Below, piece after piece: positions 32,135 through 43,082 of a stretch of 64,000 nucleotides of DNA. Position numbers and translations under genes: made by a program. A model generated the notes under the pieces. The model was not told where the DNA came from, did no database searches, and was given only the letters and a program-made list of their open reading frames with translations. The first letter of the stretch is position 1, and every line of letters starts with the position of its first letter. Source of the DNA: Blepharisma stoltei (lineage: Eukaryota; Ciliophora; Heterotrichea; Heterotrichida; Blepharismidae); NCBI GenBank assembly GCA_914767885.1, contig CAJZBQ010000052.1:796637-860636 (forward strand), written 5' to 3'.

Positions 32135-34684
32135 ATGGCTGAGCAACTAAAAAGAAAAATTGACTCTTTAGGCATTTCGAATAAAACTTTATCTGAAATA
32201 ACCAATCTTACAGGGTCAACACTTGACAAAGTACTGAAAAGAATCAGGATCAAGTGAATAAATGATGGGCAAACCCAGAAAATCAAGCTAAAACAACTAA
32301 TTGATGATAGAAATTCTGAAGAAACTGACAAAGAAACTCAGCAAGCATTGCTGGAACGACGTCAAAAAGAAGAGGAAGAAAAAGCAATCGCAGCTTTAAA
32401 GCTAACTAAAAAGCTAAATAAAGAAATGAAAGAACGCGAAGAAAGATTAAAAGAACGGGAAAATGAAATGCTAACTCCACCCCCCCTCCGTGAGTGAACA
32501 AAAAAATTTTGTTCACTCACGGAGGGGGGTTAATTTTTTTTTTTAAAAAAAATTTATATATAAATTTTATTAAAAAAATATTTTTTTTTCGAAATTTAAA
32601 AAAATCCTAATTCGCAAAAATTGGAAAGCAAATATTAATTCAATTTGCAAAATTTATGTTTTAAAAAGCAATTTGTTTAAAATTAAACAAAATTCGCTCT
32701 ATATTTCATTATACTAATTATCATTTATATATTAAAACTTTTTCCATAAAAAATTTTTCTATTAAAAAAAATTTTTGTTCACTCACGGAGGGTGGGTTTT
32801 TTGGGCAAAAAATAGCGATTTTTCTAATGGTTTTGTTCACTCACGGAGGGGGGGAGTAAGGAAAATACAAGAAGAAGTTTTACTTGAAGAAAAATTGAAG
32901 GAGGAAATGCTGCTTGAAAAAGACGAATTGAAAAGGCAGCAACTAAAAGAGCTTCAAGAAAAATCACGCTCAAGAAAAAAGGAAATCGCGTTGATGAAAG
33001 AAATTCAAGAAAAAGAAACCAAAAAAATTTTATCTGAAAAGCCTCTATATCAAAAATTAGACGAGCTTTATACAAATGAAATACTTATGCCAGAGCTTGA
33101 AAGAAAAAAAGCTGAACTCGCCAAAAAGAGAATGCTCTTTAAGCCATTAGATCATAATGAATTAGCTGAGTACGAAAAAAGGCATGACGAGATGCTAAGA
33201 GAGTGCGAAGAAAGACGCAGAGAAAGAGCCAAACAGAGATCTATTGATCACATAGCGAACTCTGCTTCTCTTGACTTAAAGTCAAAATTCTACGACAACA
33301 TCCTAGAAGAAGAAAAAAAGCTGAAAGAAGAAAAAGAAAAAGAATTTTTACAGAAAAAGCTATAGGATTTGCCCTAGGATGGCGCTATATGGCGCCATCC
33401 TAGGGCAAGCGAAAATTGGCTCCACACGGGAACCGTATTCCACGTGTGGAGCCATTTTTCCACGTGTGGAATCCACATTTTCCCACGTGGGAAAAATGGC
33501 TCCACACGTGGAACACAATTCCCGTGTGGAGCCGTGTCTCCAATTGCCCGAGGATGGCGCAATATAGCGCCATCCTCGGGCAATTTCTATAAAACTCGAA
33601 AAGCAGCTTTTATATTCAGAAATAATTAAAGAGGCATATTCACCAATAATAGACCCAGCAAAGCTTACTTACTTAAGATTTATAATGCTTTACGTCCCTT
33701 ACGGGGTAGGCACCCCAGACCTTTCTGTCATCTCTTCAGCGCATCGGGCCCACAGGCCGCTGAGACAACCTGCTTCGTTTACCAAGACGCGCTTGGAGCA
33801 GTGTTGCCAGCTTCGTCGGCTCATGAATGAACTACTTTCTTGTGACACAAGCTGTCCGCACAAAAAAACCTAAAAAATGGATTTTCTAGCTGACTATCGG
33901 CAAAAAGGAAAAACATGTAGCCTGGGATCTAACGCCCAGTTTCACGCTAGAGAGTTGCCCGATTGGTCCTAATGACTTCGCTGGGCTCCCCTTTCCAACT
34001 GCCATGCCTTCCTTCCCCATGAGGAAAAAAATCCACCACTGAAATTAGACTTGGGCTAGATTCTGCTCACCACCAGAATTGCTTACCTAGCATGTCCATC
34101 TTTGTAATGGTAAAAACCTTGCCAGATATAATTAAAATATGTGTCGAGGCTGCATGGCCGGAGGCCATGCCTAGATGAAGACGTCTTATTTTAATTATGA
34201 CCCAGCAAAGCAAAAAGAAATGAAATTATTAATAGAAAAGCTAAAGCATGACCCTTTTTCAGCTCGACACAAAAAGTCTATAAACAGCTGAAGCGAGCGA
34301 AGAGTCTCTGAAGGGAATCAATCGATTCATTCAAGAAAATGAAAAGAAAACCCTATGGTCCCGAAGCTTAAGCCTCCAAGAGAGCCAATATTTATTGACT
34401 ATTTAGCAGAAAAAAGGAAAGAAAGAGAAAACTCAGACTCCCCAGTCTTTGGAAGAAATGCGAAACAATGAGTCGAAGGTCTGGCTGACACAAATCTCAC
34501 AGATCGAGACAGGATAAAAATCAAAGCAAAAGCAGCCAAATTAGAAAGATATGTACAGCAGCAAGAAGTCAAGCTCGAGTTCCTTGATCCATATAATGGA
34601 GAAGGAATCAAGGCGGCTAATGACTTAAACGACATGTTGGTGAGCTCTATCAAAGCCAAGCTTGCACTACTCGAAAAAGTATAA
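32135..34684 (+). CDS. Coiled-coil protein carrying three different kinds of insert
   Basis: 462 residues once MITE C (32475-32856), the hairpin element (33361-33589) and S9 (33665-34198) are removed; the codon count closes exactly (463 with stop). Highly charged and mostly coiled coil (LKEREERLKERENEM, ELKRQQLKELQEK, EEERRRERAKQRS-like heptads), UGA as Trp in several places. The N-terminal 80 residues include a short folded part (ISNKTLSEITNLTGS). The composition is like ciliary or basal-body structural proteins, but no family is recognised. Confidence 0.8.
32475..32856. mobile_element. MITE copy C
   Basis: 382 bp, same length as copy B but with GTGAGTGAACAAAA in place of GTGAGCGAACAAAA at its ends. 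Flanked by TAA (32472-32474, 32857-32859). Removal gives ENEML-RKIQEEV in frame. Confidence 0.85.
33361..33589. mobile_element. 229-bp compound-palindrome element
   Basis: Each end is a hairpin built on TTGCCCTAGGATGGCGC / GCGCCATCCTAGGGCAA (left) and AATTGCCCGAGGATGGCGC (right). Between them lie nested inverted copies of GGCTCCACACGTGGAA and CCACGTGTGGAGCC. Outer ends TATAGGATTTGCCC and GGGCAATTTCTATA. Removal at TA restores QKKLKLEKQLL in the host gene. Confidence 0.85.
33665..34198 (-). mobile_element. SINE-like insertion S9
   Basis: 534 bp between 13-bp repeats GACCCAGCAAAGC (33652-33664, 34199-34211). Clearly homologous to S12 (40556): both share ATCGGGCCCAC, CTATCGGCAAAAAGGAAAAA, CGCCCAGTTTCACGCTAG, and a terminal hairpin around CTGCATGGCCGGAGGCCATG. 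Starts TTACTTACTTAAG. Confidence 0.85.
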
Positions 34685-34847
34685 TTTTGATAAATTTCTA
34701 AACAATTCCACAGATGACTGGCTCCAATCTTTAAAACGATCTAATAATTGTTTAATTTTTGAACCCACCCAACTCCCATTTTTATTTGCTGGACATTTTT
34801 AGGCTTTTTTTTGTAACAGACATGACGATAATAATAATAAATTAGCG

Positions 34848-35567
34848 ATGATTAACTTGAAAACAGAGAAAATACACATAAAGTGTTCTGATTGAGTTTG
34901 GACTTTATTCCAGGCTATTCAGATCTCAATCATCGGGCTCATGACTTGGTCTCTCTTATCAGAAGATTGGCTGAAACTCGGGTTTTCTGGCCAATATTAT
35001 GATTTGAGATGGACAGGCTCTTTGAACTCAGTTCACAAGGGCCTAGGAGGTCTTAAAGGCACTTCATACTCTGACTTATTTAAGGCGTACTGCAGCAGAA
35101 GTGATTTGTCCCAAGACATCCAAATCAACGAGTCAACTTGGTGCAAAATGTTTGCGTCCCTTTGGGTAAGCGAAATTGTTTACGTCCTATTCGAAGTTGT
35201 GGCGATGCTATTAATGGTCAGTTGGACCATTTCCCTGAGACTTGCTTTAAAGACCAACAAATTAAGGCGAGTCCCTGGCATATGCTCGGCCAATGGAGCA
35301 TGGGTTTTGCATGTAGCCGGATTCATCACGTGGATGGTTCTGTCTCGTGCAAATTTCAGTGGAGACTGCAACAAGGAAAGTGATGGAAAATCACCTCCTA
35401 AACTTTGCGCTCTTACTGGCCCTACTATTGCTCTGGCCTTGGCAATAATAATGCCTATCTTGGCAATATCATATCCATTCCTCATAAGATGCCTTACAAA
35501 ATCGGTTGAAACTCAGTCCGCCATTCCTAAGCAGCCTGAAGGGAAGATGATAGAAGTCACAGTATAA
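34848..35567 (+). CDS. Four-TM membrane protein, unknown
   Basis: 239 residues from ATG at 34848 (UGA as Trp in SDWVWTLF just after the start keeps the frame open). Four hydrophobic segments: about residues 22-38, 96-118, 136-155 and 190-212. A Cys-containing outer loop lies between the first two. Layout resembles claudin/PMP22/tetraspan proteins, but no signature was seen. The C-terminal tail is short and basic. Followed after 30 bp by the acyltransferase gene. Confidence 0.7.
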
Positions 35568-35597
35568 TATAAATAATTGGAATATGAGTAATAATAA

Positions 35598-36500
35598 ATG
35601 TGGATCTGCTTAATATCTATATGTGTATTCGTGATATCACCAATAATGATCATCGAGCTTTGCCTTTATAAGCTTAGACCTTTAATCAAATATACAAGAA
35701 ATCTCCCAAATTCAGGAGTCGACATATTTCGTAGGTGAGATATACCAAAATGAAATAGGCTAAAATTTTACCTTGGGGCAATCATATTCCTCTATCTCAG
35801 ACTGCTCCTCCTTTTTACATGTGTATTTATGCATTGGGTTTCAGCTAAAATTGTGATGTATAAATTCCCTATAGAGTCACAGCCACTAACTTCTAAAAGA
35901 CGAGCATTTTTCAAGCTTTCTTCAAGGTTTTGGAGCAGGACGTTACTACTAGCTTTGGGATATTGGAAAATAACTAATCATGGGCAGGCTATTGACAAAG
36001 TTTGTGTGCTTGTTTCAAATCATACATCTTTTATTGATATTTTATTTGAGGAGAGAAAAAGTTGACCTGTAAATACACGATTATTATTATGAATTAATTT
36101 ATTTATTTATTTTTTGATATTTTATACTTTCTTTGTGATGAAGACGTTCCTTCACTTGTTTCCAAAAATGGGGTTAAAGGATTTCCATTTATTGGGACAA
36201 TAGCGACGGCAATGCAATGCTTGTTTATTGATAGATTTGAAGGCAGAGAAGAAGCGCTAAAATTGATAGAAAAAAGAGAAATTGAGATAGCTAAGAAGGT
36301 CGGGTACCCCAAGCTGGTGCTATTCCCGGAAGGGACCACTACAAATGGAACTGGACTGCTATATTTTAAAAGGGGACCTTTTATTGCTAAATTGCCTGTG
36401 CAGCCAATTGTGTTGAGATATCCAGAAGGAAATTTCTCAGCCGCTATAGATGTGGCTCCTATAATTAAAATATGGCTTTCTTCCAATTTTCTGATTTCCT
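35598..36500 (+). CDS. LPCAT-like lysophospholipid acyltransferase, C terminus uncertain
   Basis: Membrane-bound PlsC-type acyltransferase that re-acylates lysophospholipids. N-terminal hydrophobic segments (about 1-20 and 56-80), then the catalytic NHTSFID (NHx4D block), VPSLVSKNGVKGFPFIG, and the LFPEGTTTNG block that defines LPCAT1/2-type enzymes. An 80 bp IES (36043-36122) sits right after NHTSFIDILF. Beyond IKIWLSSNFLIS the UGA at about 36499 is Trp and the frame goes on to about 36630, but a second block (SYADLSLFRETN) is in another frame, so a further insert or a frame error hides the true end. EF-hands seen in LPCAT1/2 were not found. Confidence 0.8.
36043..36122. other. TA-bounded IES (80 bp) in the acyltransferase gene
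   Basis: Flanked by 9-bp repeats GATATTTTA (36036-36044, 36116-36124). Removal joins SFIDIL to YFLCDEDV. Confidence 0.8.
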
Positions 36501-36869
36501 GACCGAAAATTTATTACTCATATTTAATTAGCTCACCAGCCAATATGAATTGCTATCATTGAAAATGTAGCCATTCTAATGGACTCCATATTTTGTACTT
36601 CTTATGCAGATCTCTCGCTGTTTAGAGAAACAAATAAAATATCATTAATTTTAAACTATTTTAATCTAATTTTATATAATTATTCTTAAATAACAATAAA
36701 AGAATTCTAATAATTGGCATGAAGCTCTGCTAAGTTAGTTACGACATATTTAAATTAAAATTTACCTTGGTTGGCTTCCGGAAATTTCACGGCAAATGGC
36801 TTGTGCCCAGTTTTGAAAATTTAAAGTGGGTTTAATTTCGCCTGGTGATTTTATCTCAGTTATGTAGGA

Positions 36870-37880
36870 AGTAAAGAGCTACAGTTCAAGATCGTGAAGG
36901 CTAGAGTTAAGGCCCTTGAAGACCTAATTGAGTTTTCTGAGCTCAAAGAAGGTTGTCAAAGCCTAAACTCCTATCTATCAAATTTTTCACAAATTTAGCA
37001 AGCTGTGAGAAAATGACACGAAAACTAGATCAGTGTTAGTGGTGGCTGAAGGACGGGGCACCTAATGTGGATATTAAGCGTAATAGATAATATAGATAAT
37101 TGTGATTCCTATATGAATTAGTGCAATTTTGTTGATTTGCCAAATTAATTAAGTTAAGATTATGCAGCCATAAGCCTTACCTTAGCTCCAAAAGTCAGCC
37201 TTCGTTGTTCAAATGAGGAAAATGAAAAGCTGCCCTTTTGGATTTCCAATTTGAACTATTTATCAAAGAGATTAGCTCCATAGGGTAGAGGCACCATCTA
37301 GGGGTCCCTATAAGGAAAGACTGTGTGGTAGGCAAATCTGTCTCTCTCATCCGGCAGGAATAGGAAGGCACTTGGGGGAGTAACAAAGCTTCCCTGTTCG
37401 GCAAGGCATCCACAAACCGAAGGCCTACTTCAAAAAATGGCAGAGGCACTCATTGGGATTGATCCTACTTGTTCCATAGTTAGTGTCGTTAGAGTCCATC
37501 CCCATCAGCATCATCATTTTATTTCTCTTTGCCAAATTAGGAATCAGCTAATTGTCAATAGGCTACCAGTAGCTCTACCAAGAGAAGATATAACAATAAA
37601 AGAATTTGCTGAGAGTGTTAGAGCAACAATGGCTGACTTTATGAAAGTCCCTATGGTTTCAACAACAATTGAGGAGAAAAATGAATTGATCTCAAAAATA
37701 TTTGGCTATAAGATTAAGGATAAAAGTGTTTAAATAATTAGGTTAAATTTTTGAATTAGTGCTCTAATTGTTTCAGAATGCGATTAAAGCAATCTAAACT
37801 TGGAAATGATATTATAAAACAAAATTTATCTATTTCTGTACTGAAGAGAGCTGATGCCGTTTTTATTCATAAAATGTTGA
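36870..37880 (+). CDS. Unknown gene in pieces around S10
   Basis: Coding-looking blocks in order: about 36868-36997 (KARVKALEDLIEFSELKEGC), 37095-37147 joined across S10 to 37540-37733 (ISAILLICQI-RNQLIVNRLPV, then REDITIKEFAESVRATM and ending KIKDKSV), and 37778-37893 (NDIIKQNLSISVLKRADAV). Stops between blocks suggest further IESs near 37000-37090 and 37734-37778 whose edges I could not fix. The S10 removal is in frame. No family recognised. Confidence 0.4.
37148..37527 (-). mobile_element. SINE-like insertion S10
   Basis: 380 bp between perfect 12-bp repeats TTTGCCAAATTA (37136-37147, 37528-37539). GC-richer than its flanks; left end ATTAAGTTAAGATTATG resembles the antisense tails. Confidence 0.65.
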
Positions 37881-37902
37881 AGAAATTTTAACTATAAAAA
37901 TA

Positions 37903-39500
37903 ATGGCAGACAACACTGTAAAAGTTCACGGAGTCATTCTTTCGCCTCCTGTTAGGGCTGTCCTCATATTTTGTCAACTTCATAGCATTCCTATCGAATT
38001 CCTTGATGTTGATATGGCCCACGGTGCTCATAAGTCTCCAGAATATTTACTCCCTCGATTAATTCGATTTTATTTTTTCCTATTTGAAAGTTTTTCTTTT
38101 TTAAGAATTTATTATAAGGCTAAATTTAATATAATTTCAGAGCTATAAAAGGTAATTGAGTATAATTTATAGGATTTGCTCATTACTAAATCTTTGGGTT
38201 AGCAATTAATCCTTACGGCTTGGTTCCTGCCATTACTCATGGAGACTTCCATTTGGGTGAGAGTGGAGCAATTGTCTACTATAGAAGTTTCCTATGTTTG
38301 GCGCTGTAAGGCCGATAAATTCTGATCGGAATTTATCGGTTGGTTGCACCAAATCAATGCCTTGGTCGGACCAAAAAGCGATTTGGTCCGACGAACTTGG
38401 AAAGCTCCTGGAAAAATGTCTGCGCTTTCAGCGCTATATAGAGGAAACCTCTATATTTAGCTGAAGCTTTTCACATAGACAGCCAATGGTTCCCTGCAGA
38501 CCTCCAACAGAAAGCTAAAATCAACTCATCACTCCATTGGCATCATACCAATACTGTGAAAAATATTATCCCTTATACCTACAATAAGGTCATTGCTCCT
38601 ATGTTTTTGGGAAAACCTCCAGTTACTCCTGAGTTTGAAGCTGAGCTTATTGCAAATGCACGCACATTCCTTAAATCCCTTGACGATTTATTCGCGACTG
38701 GGGTTTACATTGCAAGAACCGCTCACCCAACTTACGCAGATGCTCTATTGTATTGCTTTGTCAGTCACTTGGAATTGGTTTCGTTTGATTTCATATACAT
38801 TAAAATGGCGATGGCGAACCAACCCTTTTTCTTAACACCTGTAGCCGCAAGCCCGAAAGGCAGCGGGGACCTTGTGGAAGGGAAATTGGCGCTCGGTGAA
38901 GTATATCCGGCTAGTTTTTTACTTGGCGCAGTCTAGCGCAACGTCGAAATAGGCCTACCACAGCTCATTCTGGTACCAGGTTTTTTACCTCAGAACAAGA
39001 TGGTGTTCAAGGTTGGGAAGGGGAAGCTCAGCAAAGCCAAACACTCCACTTGGTCCAGCGGGCAACTCCCTAGCGTGAAACTGGGCGCTACGTCCCAGGC
39101 TTTGGATTTCATTTTGGCCGACAGTCCTACCAGAACATTCACTTTTTGAATTTTCGAAATCGGCAACTCTGTTGACGTACTGCAAGCTGGCGCAACTCAT
39201 CCAGACTACGGGTAGCGAGTGCACATCCTCGTCCTGCAGGAGAAACTCTTTGAAGGTCGCGATACGAATGGTGGTGAGTAACCGAGAGAAGCGCTAAGGG
39301 TGGAGGCAGTACAGCGAAGTTTTCTATATATTAATTAAGTGTAAGTGTAAGGCTTCGTTTGATTCAGTGCTTATCCAGCCCTTAATAGATGGAGAGATGA
39401 GCTAGGTGCAATTCAAGCTGTAAGAGAAGTGCATGAGCCATTCAGACAAATCGTAGCACGCATTGTTCAAAAATCCCAAGCTCCTCAGCCCTCAGCATAA
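37903..39500 (+). CDS. Glutathione S-transferase, split by two IESs and a SINE-like element
   Basis: 235 residues in one frame when 38048-38199, 38293-38457 and 38794-39366 are removed. GST N domain: SPPVRAVLIFCQLHSIPIEF (thioredoxin fold, the Ser at the start of helix 1 is the likely glutathione-activating residue), HKSPEYL-AINPYGLVPAI with the cis-Pro, ESGAIVYY (the E-S glutathione-binding pair). The all-helical C domain includes HPTYADALLYCF and YPALNRWRDEL. Theta/omega-like by the Ser type, but class is not certain. Confidence 0.87.
38048..38199. other. TA-bounded IES (152 bp) in GST
   Basis: Removal between TA 38048 and TA 38200 joins SPEYL to AINPYGLVPA, as GSTs read. Confidence 0.8.
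38293..38457. other. TA-bounded IES (165 bp) with two strong hairpins, in GST
   Basis: Contains CCGATAAATTCTGATCGGAA followed by TTTATCGG, and GTCGGACCAAAAAGCGATTT followed by GGTCCGAC, both near-perfect hairpins. Removal joins YYRSFL to AEAFHIDSQW. Confidence 0.8.
38794..39353 (+). mobile_element. SINE-like insertion S11 in GST
   Basis: 560 bp. Left repeat TTCGTTTGATTTCA (38780-38793), right repeat TTCGTTTGATTCA (39354-39366), one T shorter. Starts TATACATTAAAATGGCGATG; ends with a (TAAGTG)n-like tail AATTAAGTGTAAGTGTAAGG. Only retention of the left repeat restores frame (VSFDF-SAYPALNRW). Confidence 0.8.
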
Positions 39501-39667
39501 TTTATTCTAATTAAAACTTAAATTGCAATTGAAATTAGCATCAAGCTGAATTAAAAATCTGTCTAGTTTCTCTACTCAAAAGAAAAACCTGAAAATGAGT
39601 AAATGTAAGTGATATATAATCTCAATCTATTTGAAAAGAGAGGGATTATAATATAAATAATACATAA

Positions 39668-40535
39668 ATGCTGAAAAGATTATTTTCTTCAGTACCTTCG
39701 ATATTAAAACTAGAAGAAGTAGTTAATCTCTCAGCTCTCGAAAAAGAAACCCCAGAATCAATTACTTCACTCTGAAATAACTACCATCAAAAAGCACCTG
39801 ACATGGTTTCTGCTGTGATTTCTTCAGGCGATCTTGAAAAACTTAACTCCAGAGTCACTGAAAGCTCAATCTTCCTTTTCCCAATAAGACGGAAAAATGA
39901 GCACTTCTTGATGATTTCGCAATCTGTGCAGAGATTGGCTGTGTTCTCAAATTTTGATGAATTTGAAAAAAACCCTGAAGAATGCAAGTCAAATCTGATG
40001 ATAACTTTTTTTGATGAGCTGGAAAAATCGAAAGGTATTGTTCCTGTGAAAGGAGATATGATGGATGATTATCTTACTCCCTGTAGTTAGTAAACCATTG
40101 GAAAATTCTAAAAAATCGATGAGTGAGCAAAATCTTTTAGAATAAATATGCGGATATATAAGTGATAATTATTATAATTAAATCTCTTAGCTCATCCGCC
40201 GTTATCGATCGTCATTGATGAAATTTAACTTCTATAATTGAATTGATGACTTCTAGATCTCAAATTAGAATCATCATCATTTTTAGATAAACATTCATAA
40301 GATTTTGAAATTGACTAAATAAAATATCATCTGTGAGCAAGAAAAATAAAATGCTTGCTCTCGGAGAGGATGAGTTAGTAAGCCTGAATGTGAAATGCTA
40401 TTAAAGAGCTACTTAGACTATTACCTTCTTGATCATCTTTATCATGCTCATATATATAAGTTCAACTCAGATCCAGAAACTTTTAACCATTCGGAATACA
40501 TCAACAGCTTTTTCTCTAGGTTTAATAAAGAATAA
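39668..40535 (+). CDS. ATP11: ATP11/ATPAF1 mitochondrial F1-ATPase assembly factor
   Basis: Chaperone that binds F1 beta subunits before assembly. Begins MLKRLFSSVPSI, a mitochondrial presequence by composition. The ATP11 core follows: SLWNNYHQKAPDMV, SSIFLFPIRRKNEHFLMISQ, FSNFDEFEKNPE, and KGIVPVKGDM. MITE G (about 40086-40375) interrupts near the C terminus; removal at TA gives TPC-SKPECEMLL, and the last 50 residues end FSRFNKE-TAA. 191 residues in total (192 codons). UGA as Trp in SLWNNY. Confidence 0.82.
40086..40375 (-). mobile_element. MITE copy G, strongly degraded
   Basis: Both edges carry GTTAGTAA. Inner AAACCATTGGAAAATTC, ATATATAAGTGATAATTATT and ATCTGTGAGCAAGAAAAATA match the reverse of the intact MITE. 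About 290 bp. Confidence 0.6.
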
Positions 40536-40555
40536 TAAGAGATTATGATGCAATC

Positions 40556-41098
40556 TTATCTTATCTTATGGAATTTATATCGCTTAACGTCCACTACGGG
40601 GTTACGACCCCAGGTTTATCACTCGCCTTTCGTCGCATCGGGCCCACCAGTCCGCTGGGGACAGACTCGCTTCGATCTCCAAGGTGCTTCTAGGGCAAAT
40701 GTCCACGTCTTCGACGGCTCATGAATGAGCTACTTGCTTGTACATGGGTTGCTTTTCCGAAAAAACCCAAAAAATGGATTTTTCTGGTCAGCTATCGGCA
40801 AAAAGGAAAAATACAAAGCCTGGGACGTAACGCCCAGTTTCACGCTAGGGAGTTGCCCGGATGGTCCAGAGGACTTTGCTGAGCTTCCCCTTTCCAACCT
40901 TGTACCCTCCTTCCCCACGAGGAAAAATCCACCCCTGAGATCAGACTAGGGCTAGGCTCTGAAAGCTACCAGAATTGCTTACCTAGCATTGCTGTCCATC
41001 TCTGAAATGGTAAAACCTTGCCGGATATAATTAAAATATGAGTCGAGGCTGCATGGCCGGGAGGCCATGCCCAGACGAAGACGCCATATTTTAATTAT
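40556..41098 (-). mobile_element. SINE-like insertion S12, intergenic
   Basis: 543 bp between perfect 15-bp repeats GATTATGATGCAATC (40541-40555, 41099-41113). Best partner of S9: shared blocks through its whole length. Ends ACGCCATATTTTAATTAT after a CATGGCCGGGAGGCCATG hairpin. Confidence 0.88.
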
Positions 41099-41113
41099 GA
41101 TTATGATGCAATC

Positions 41114-41626
41114 AATCTTTAGAATTTTTTATTCATATAATAGAGGTCGTTGAAATAGTCTGAGACAAGTTGCTGTAGAGGCTAAGATTCAAAATTATTA
41201 AACAATTCAGCCAATAAATGCCCTTTATAGCCTAAACATTTGTAAGTTAATAAGATTATTTTAGAGATCTTGTTCATATTTTGAAGAGCTATTTATCTGG
41301 TTTTGTTTAGAAGCATTGTTTGCTATAAAAATTGAATCTTAATGTTTATATAATCATTAGAAATGACGATTAAATCTCAATAATAATAAGTAATTAGCTA
41401 GTCATAATAATGAATGCAATTTAAAAGAGATTTGATACTTATGTAGCTTCACAATGAAAGCTTTGTCTTAGGAAGCTACTATAAAGGTCTAACCCTTTTT
41501 TGTTTCTCATGATGGCTTGAGTTTTTTGACAGATTCTTCATTTCAAAATTGTGCTCTATAGCAATATATTTACTTTAATATAAAAATCTAATCAATCACA
41601 GCTTTCAAATTGAAAGGAATTGTACA
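41114..41626. other. AT-rich intergenic stretch
   Basis: No coding block or element seen. Confidence 0.5.
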
Positions 41627-41836
41627 TTATTTATTGCAAAGTTTCCTCCTCTTTTGTTTTATAAGATCATCAATAAACTTCAATAGATCTTCTCTCTGCT
41701 TAAGCTCATCTTCTAAGTTTTTTATGTCAGCAGCTACGAGTTCTAATCTATGCTTTAGATCTTCTATAGAGAGTCTCGAAAGCTTTTTTTTAAGTTCATC
41801 ATATGATTCTCCTTTGACCTCCATATATAACTGCAA
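41627..41836 (-). CDS. Small coiled-coil protein (69 aa)
   Basis: Open frame with good heptad pattern (ELKKKLSRLSIEDLKHRLEL, IKNLEDELKQREDLL). Highly charged, entirely helical by composition. No family recognised. It may be a real small gene; isolated in a long AT-rich region. Confidence 0.5.
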   Translation of the reverse strand: MQLYMEVKGESYDELKKKLSRLSIEDLKHRLELVAADIKNLEDELKQREDLLKFIDDLIKQKRRKLCNK

Positions 41837-43080
41837 CTATTTATGAAAATTATTAAATTTCATCAAAGCTTTAAAATCCCATAAACTACTTTTTAGAAGT
41901 ATTGAGAAGGATACAAATATTCGCAATTATAAGCATCTTTAAGCTTAGAAGTGCTTCTTGTATTATTAACTGCTGATGATAATATTTTTTATATAAACAG
42001 CTAATGTAGTTTGCTTGTATTTGAATCTATAAAAATAAATAATAATTCAAATATAGCTTTGGAATGCTCAAACTTATGTTGATTTAATGCTATAAACTAA
42101 TTTTAGACATTGAATATAGGCAGCCATACAAAATTCATTTCATCCAGCCCAATATAATCTTCAAGTTTTGTGCTTTAAACTGCTGCTGATACTATAAGAA
42201 ATAGAAATGAAGCCATCATGCAAAATAATTAATTAGCAATTTTACTACCAACAATTTATTCGGTTTTTAGCATTAGCGTATTAATTGATAATAATATTTT
42301 ATTAGAATTAAAACTTTGAGAAATTGATGGAGAAACTGGAGAAGGAATTGAAAAAGAAATCGTAGAATGGAGAAAGAAAAAATAGAAACGGTTTTAATTT
42401 TTAGAATAATAAATAAAAAAACGGACGCAATCAAAGAATTTCATAAAGTGATCCTATGAGAGAAAGAAGATACCAATGAGAGATGGAGCAAAAGAAGAGA
42501 CTGACCCAGCATGAAGTATAAGCAGCAAAAAGAAAAGAAGCTGGGAATATGAATGGGCTAAGGCAGGCTGGTATAGAGTATTTCTAAAATAAATCCTTAA
42601 GGTCATAAATTCCCTGATCAATGAATGAATGATAAGTTATGCCTAGTTAAATCAGCAAAAATATTTCATTATTTTAAAGCTGAGTAAATTAGTATGCAAA
42701 TTAAAATGGTTATCAATTAAATAAATCCCTAAATATCACATTATTTTCTAGCTTTAAAATTGTGATTTTCTCCATTACATTTTAAAAATATTGGTTTTAT
42801 GAGATGATTTTTTAAATAAATAGCTTAATTTAAAAAAAGAATTTAAGGAAGAGCATTTTAATTAGCATCTACATTAATATTTTGTTACACAATTTTATCA
42901 TATTTTTTAATCAAAATGCAGCTTTGATCTCTTTGATATTTTATATTACGACTGCTATATTTTAATATCTCTGTGCCTTTCTAAGGTTACTGGTTAGCTT
43001 TAATAATCTTACAAGCTGATTTATAATAAAACTCAATTTTTGCAACCATTATTAAAATTCTCTCGTCAAATTCTAATTTA
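41837..43080. other. Long AT-rich stretch with a possible coding remnant
   Basis: Mostly without coding signal. A block at about 42255-42390 reads plus-strand LELKLWEIDGETGEGIEKEI (UGA as Trp), and 42420-42560 reads TDAIKEFHKVILWEKEDTNE; stops separate them. This could be one gene with unresolved IESs, or a remnant. Confidence 0.35.
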
Positions 43081-43082
43081 TT

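Noticed and set aside
33374-33629. Short frames on both strands in the compound hairpin
   Set aside because: They follow from the palindrome, which reads open on both strands; excision removes it.
37437-37733. A 98-codon frame beginning MAEALIGIDPT
   Set aside because: Its first 30 codons are inside insert S10; the true coding part starts after the 12-bp repeat at 37540.
40650-40690. B-box-like CGCTTCGATCTCC in S12 as proof of a tRNA-derived SINE
   Set aside because: The matching place in S9 (TGCTTCGTTTACC) departs from the consensus and no A box was found at the right distance.
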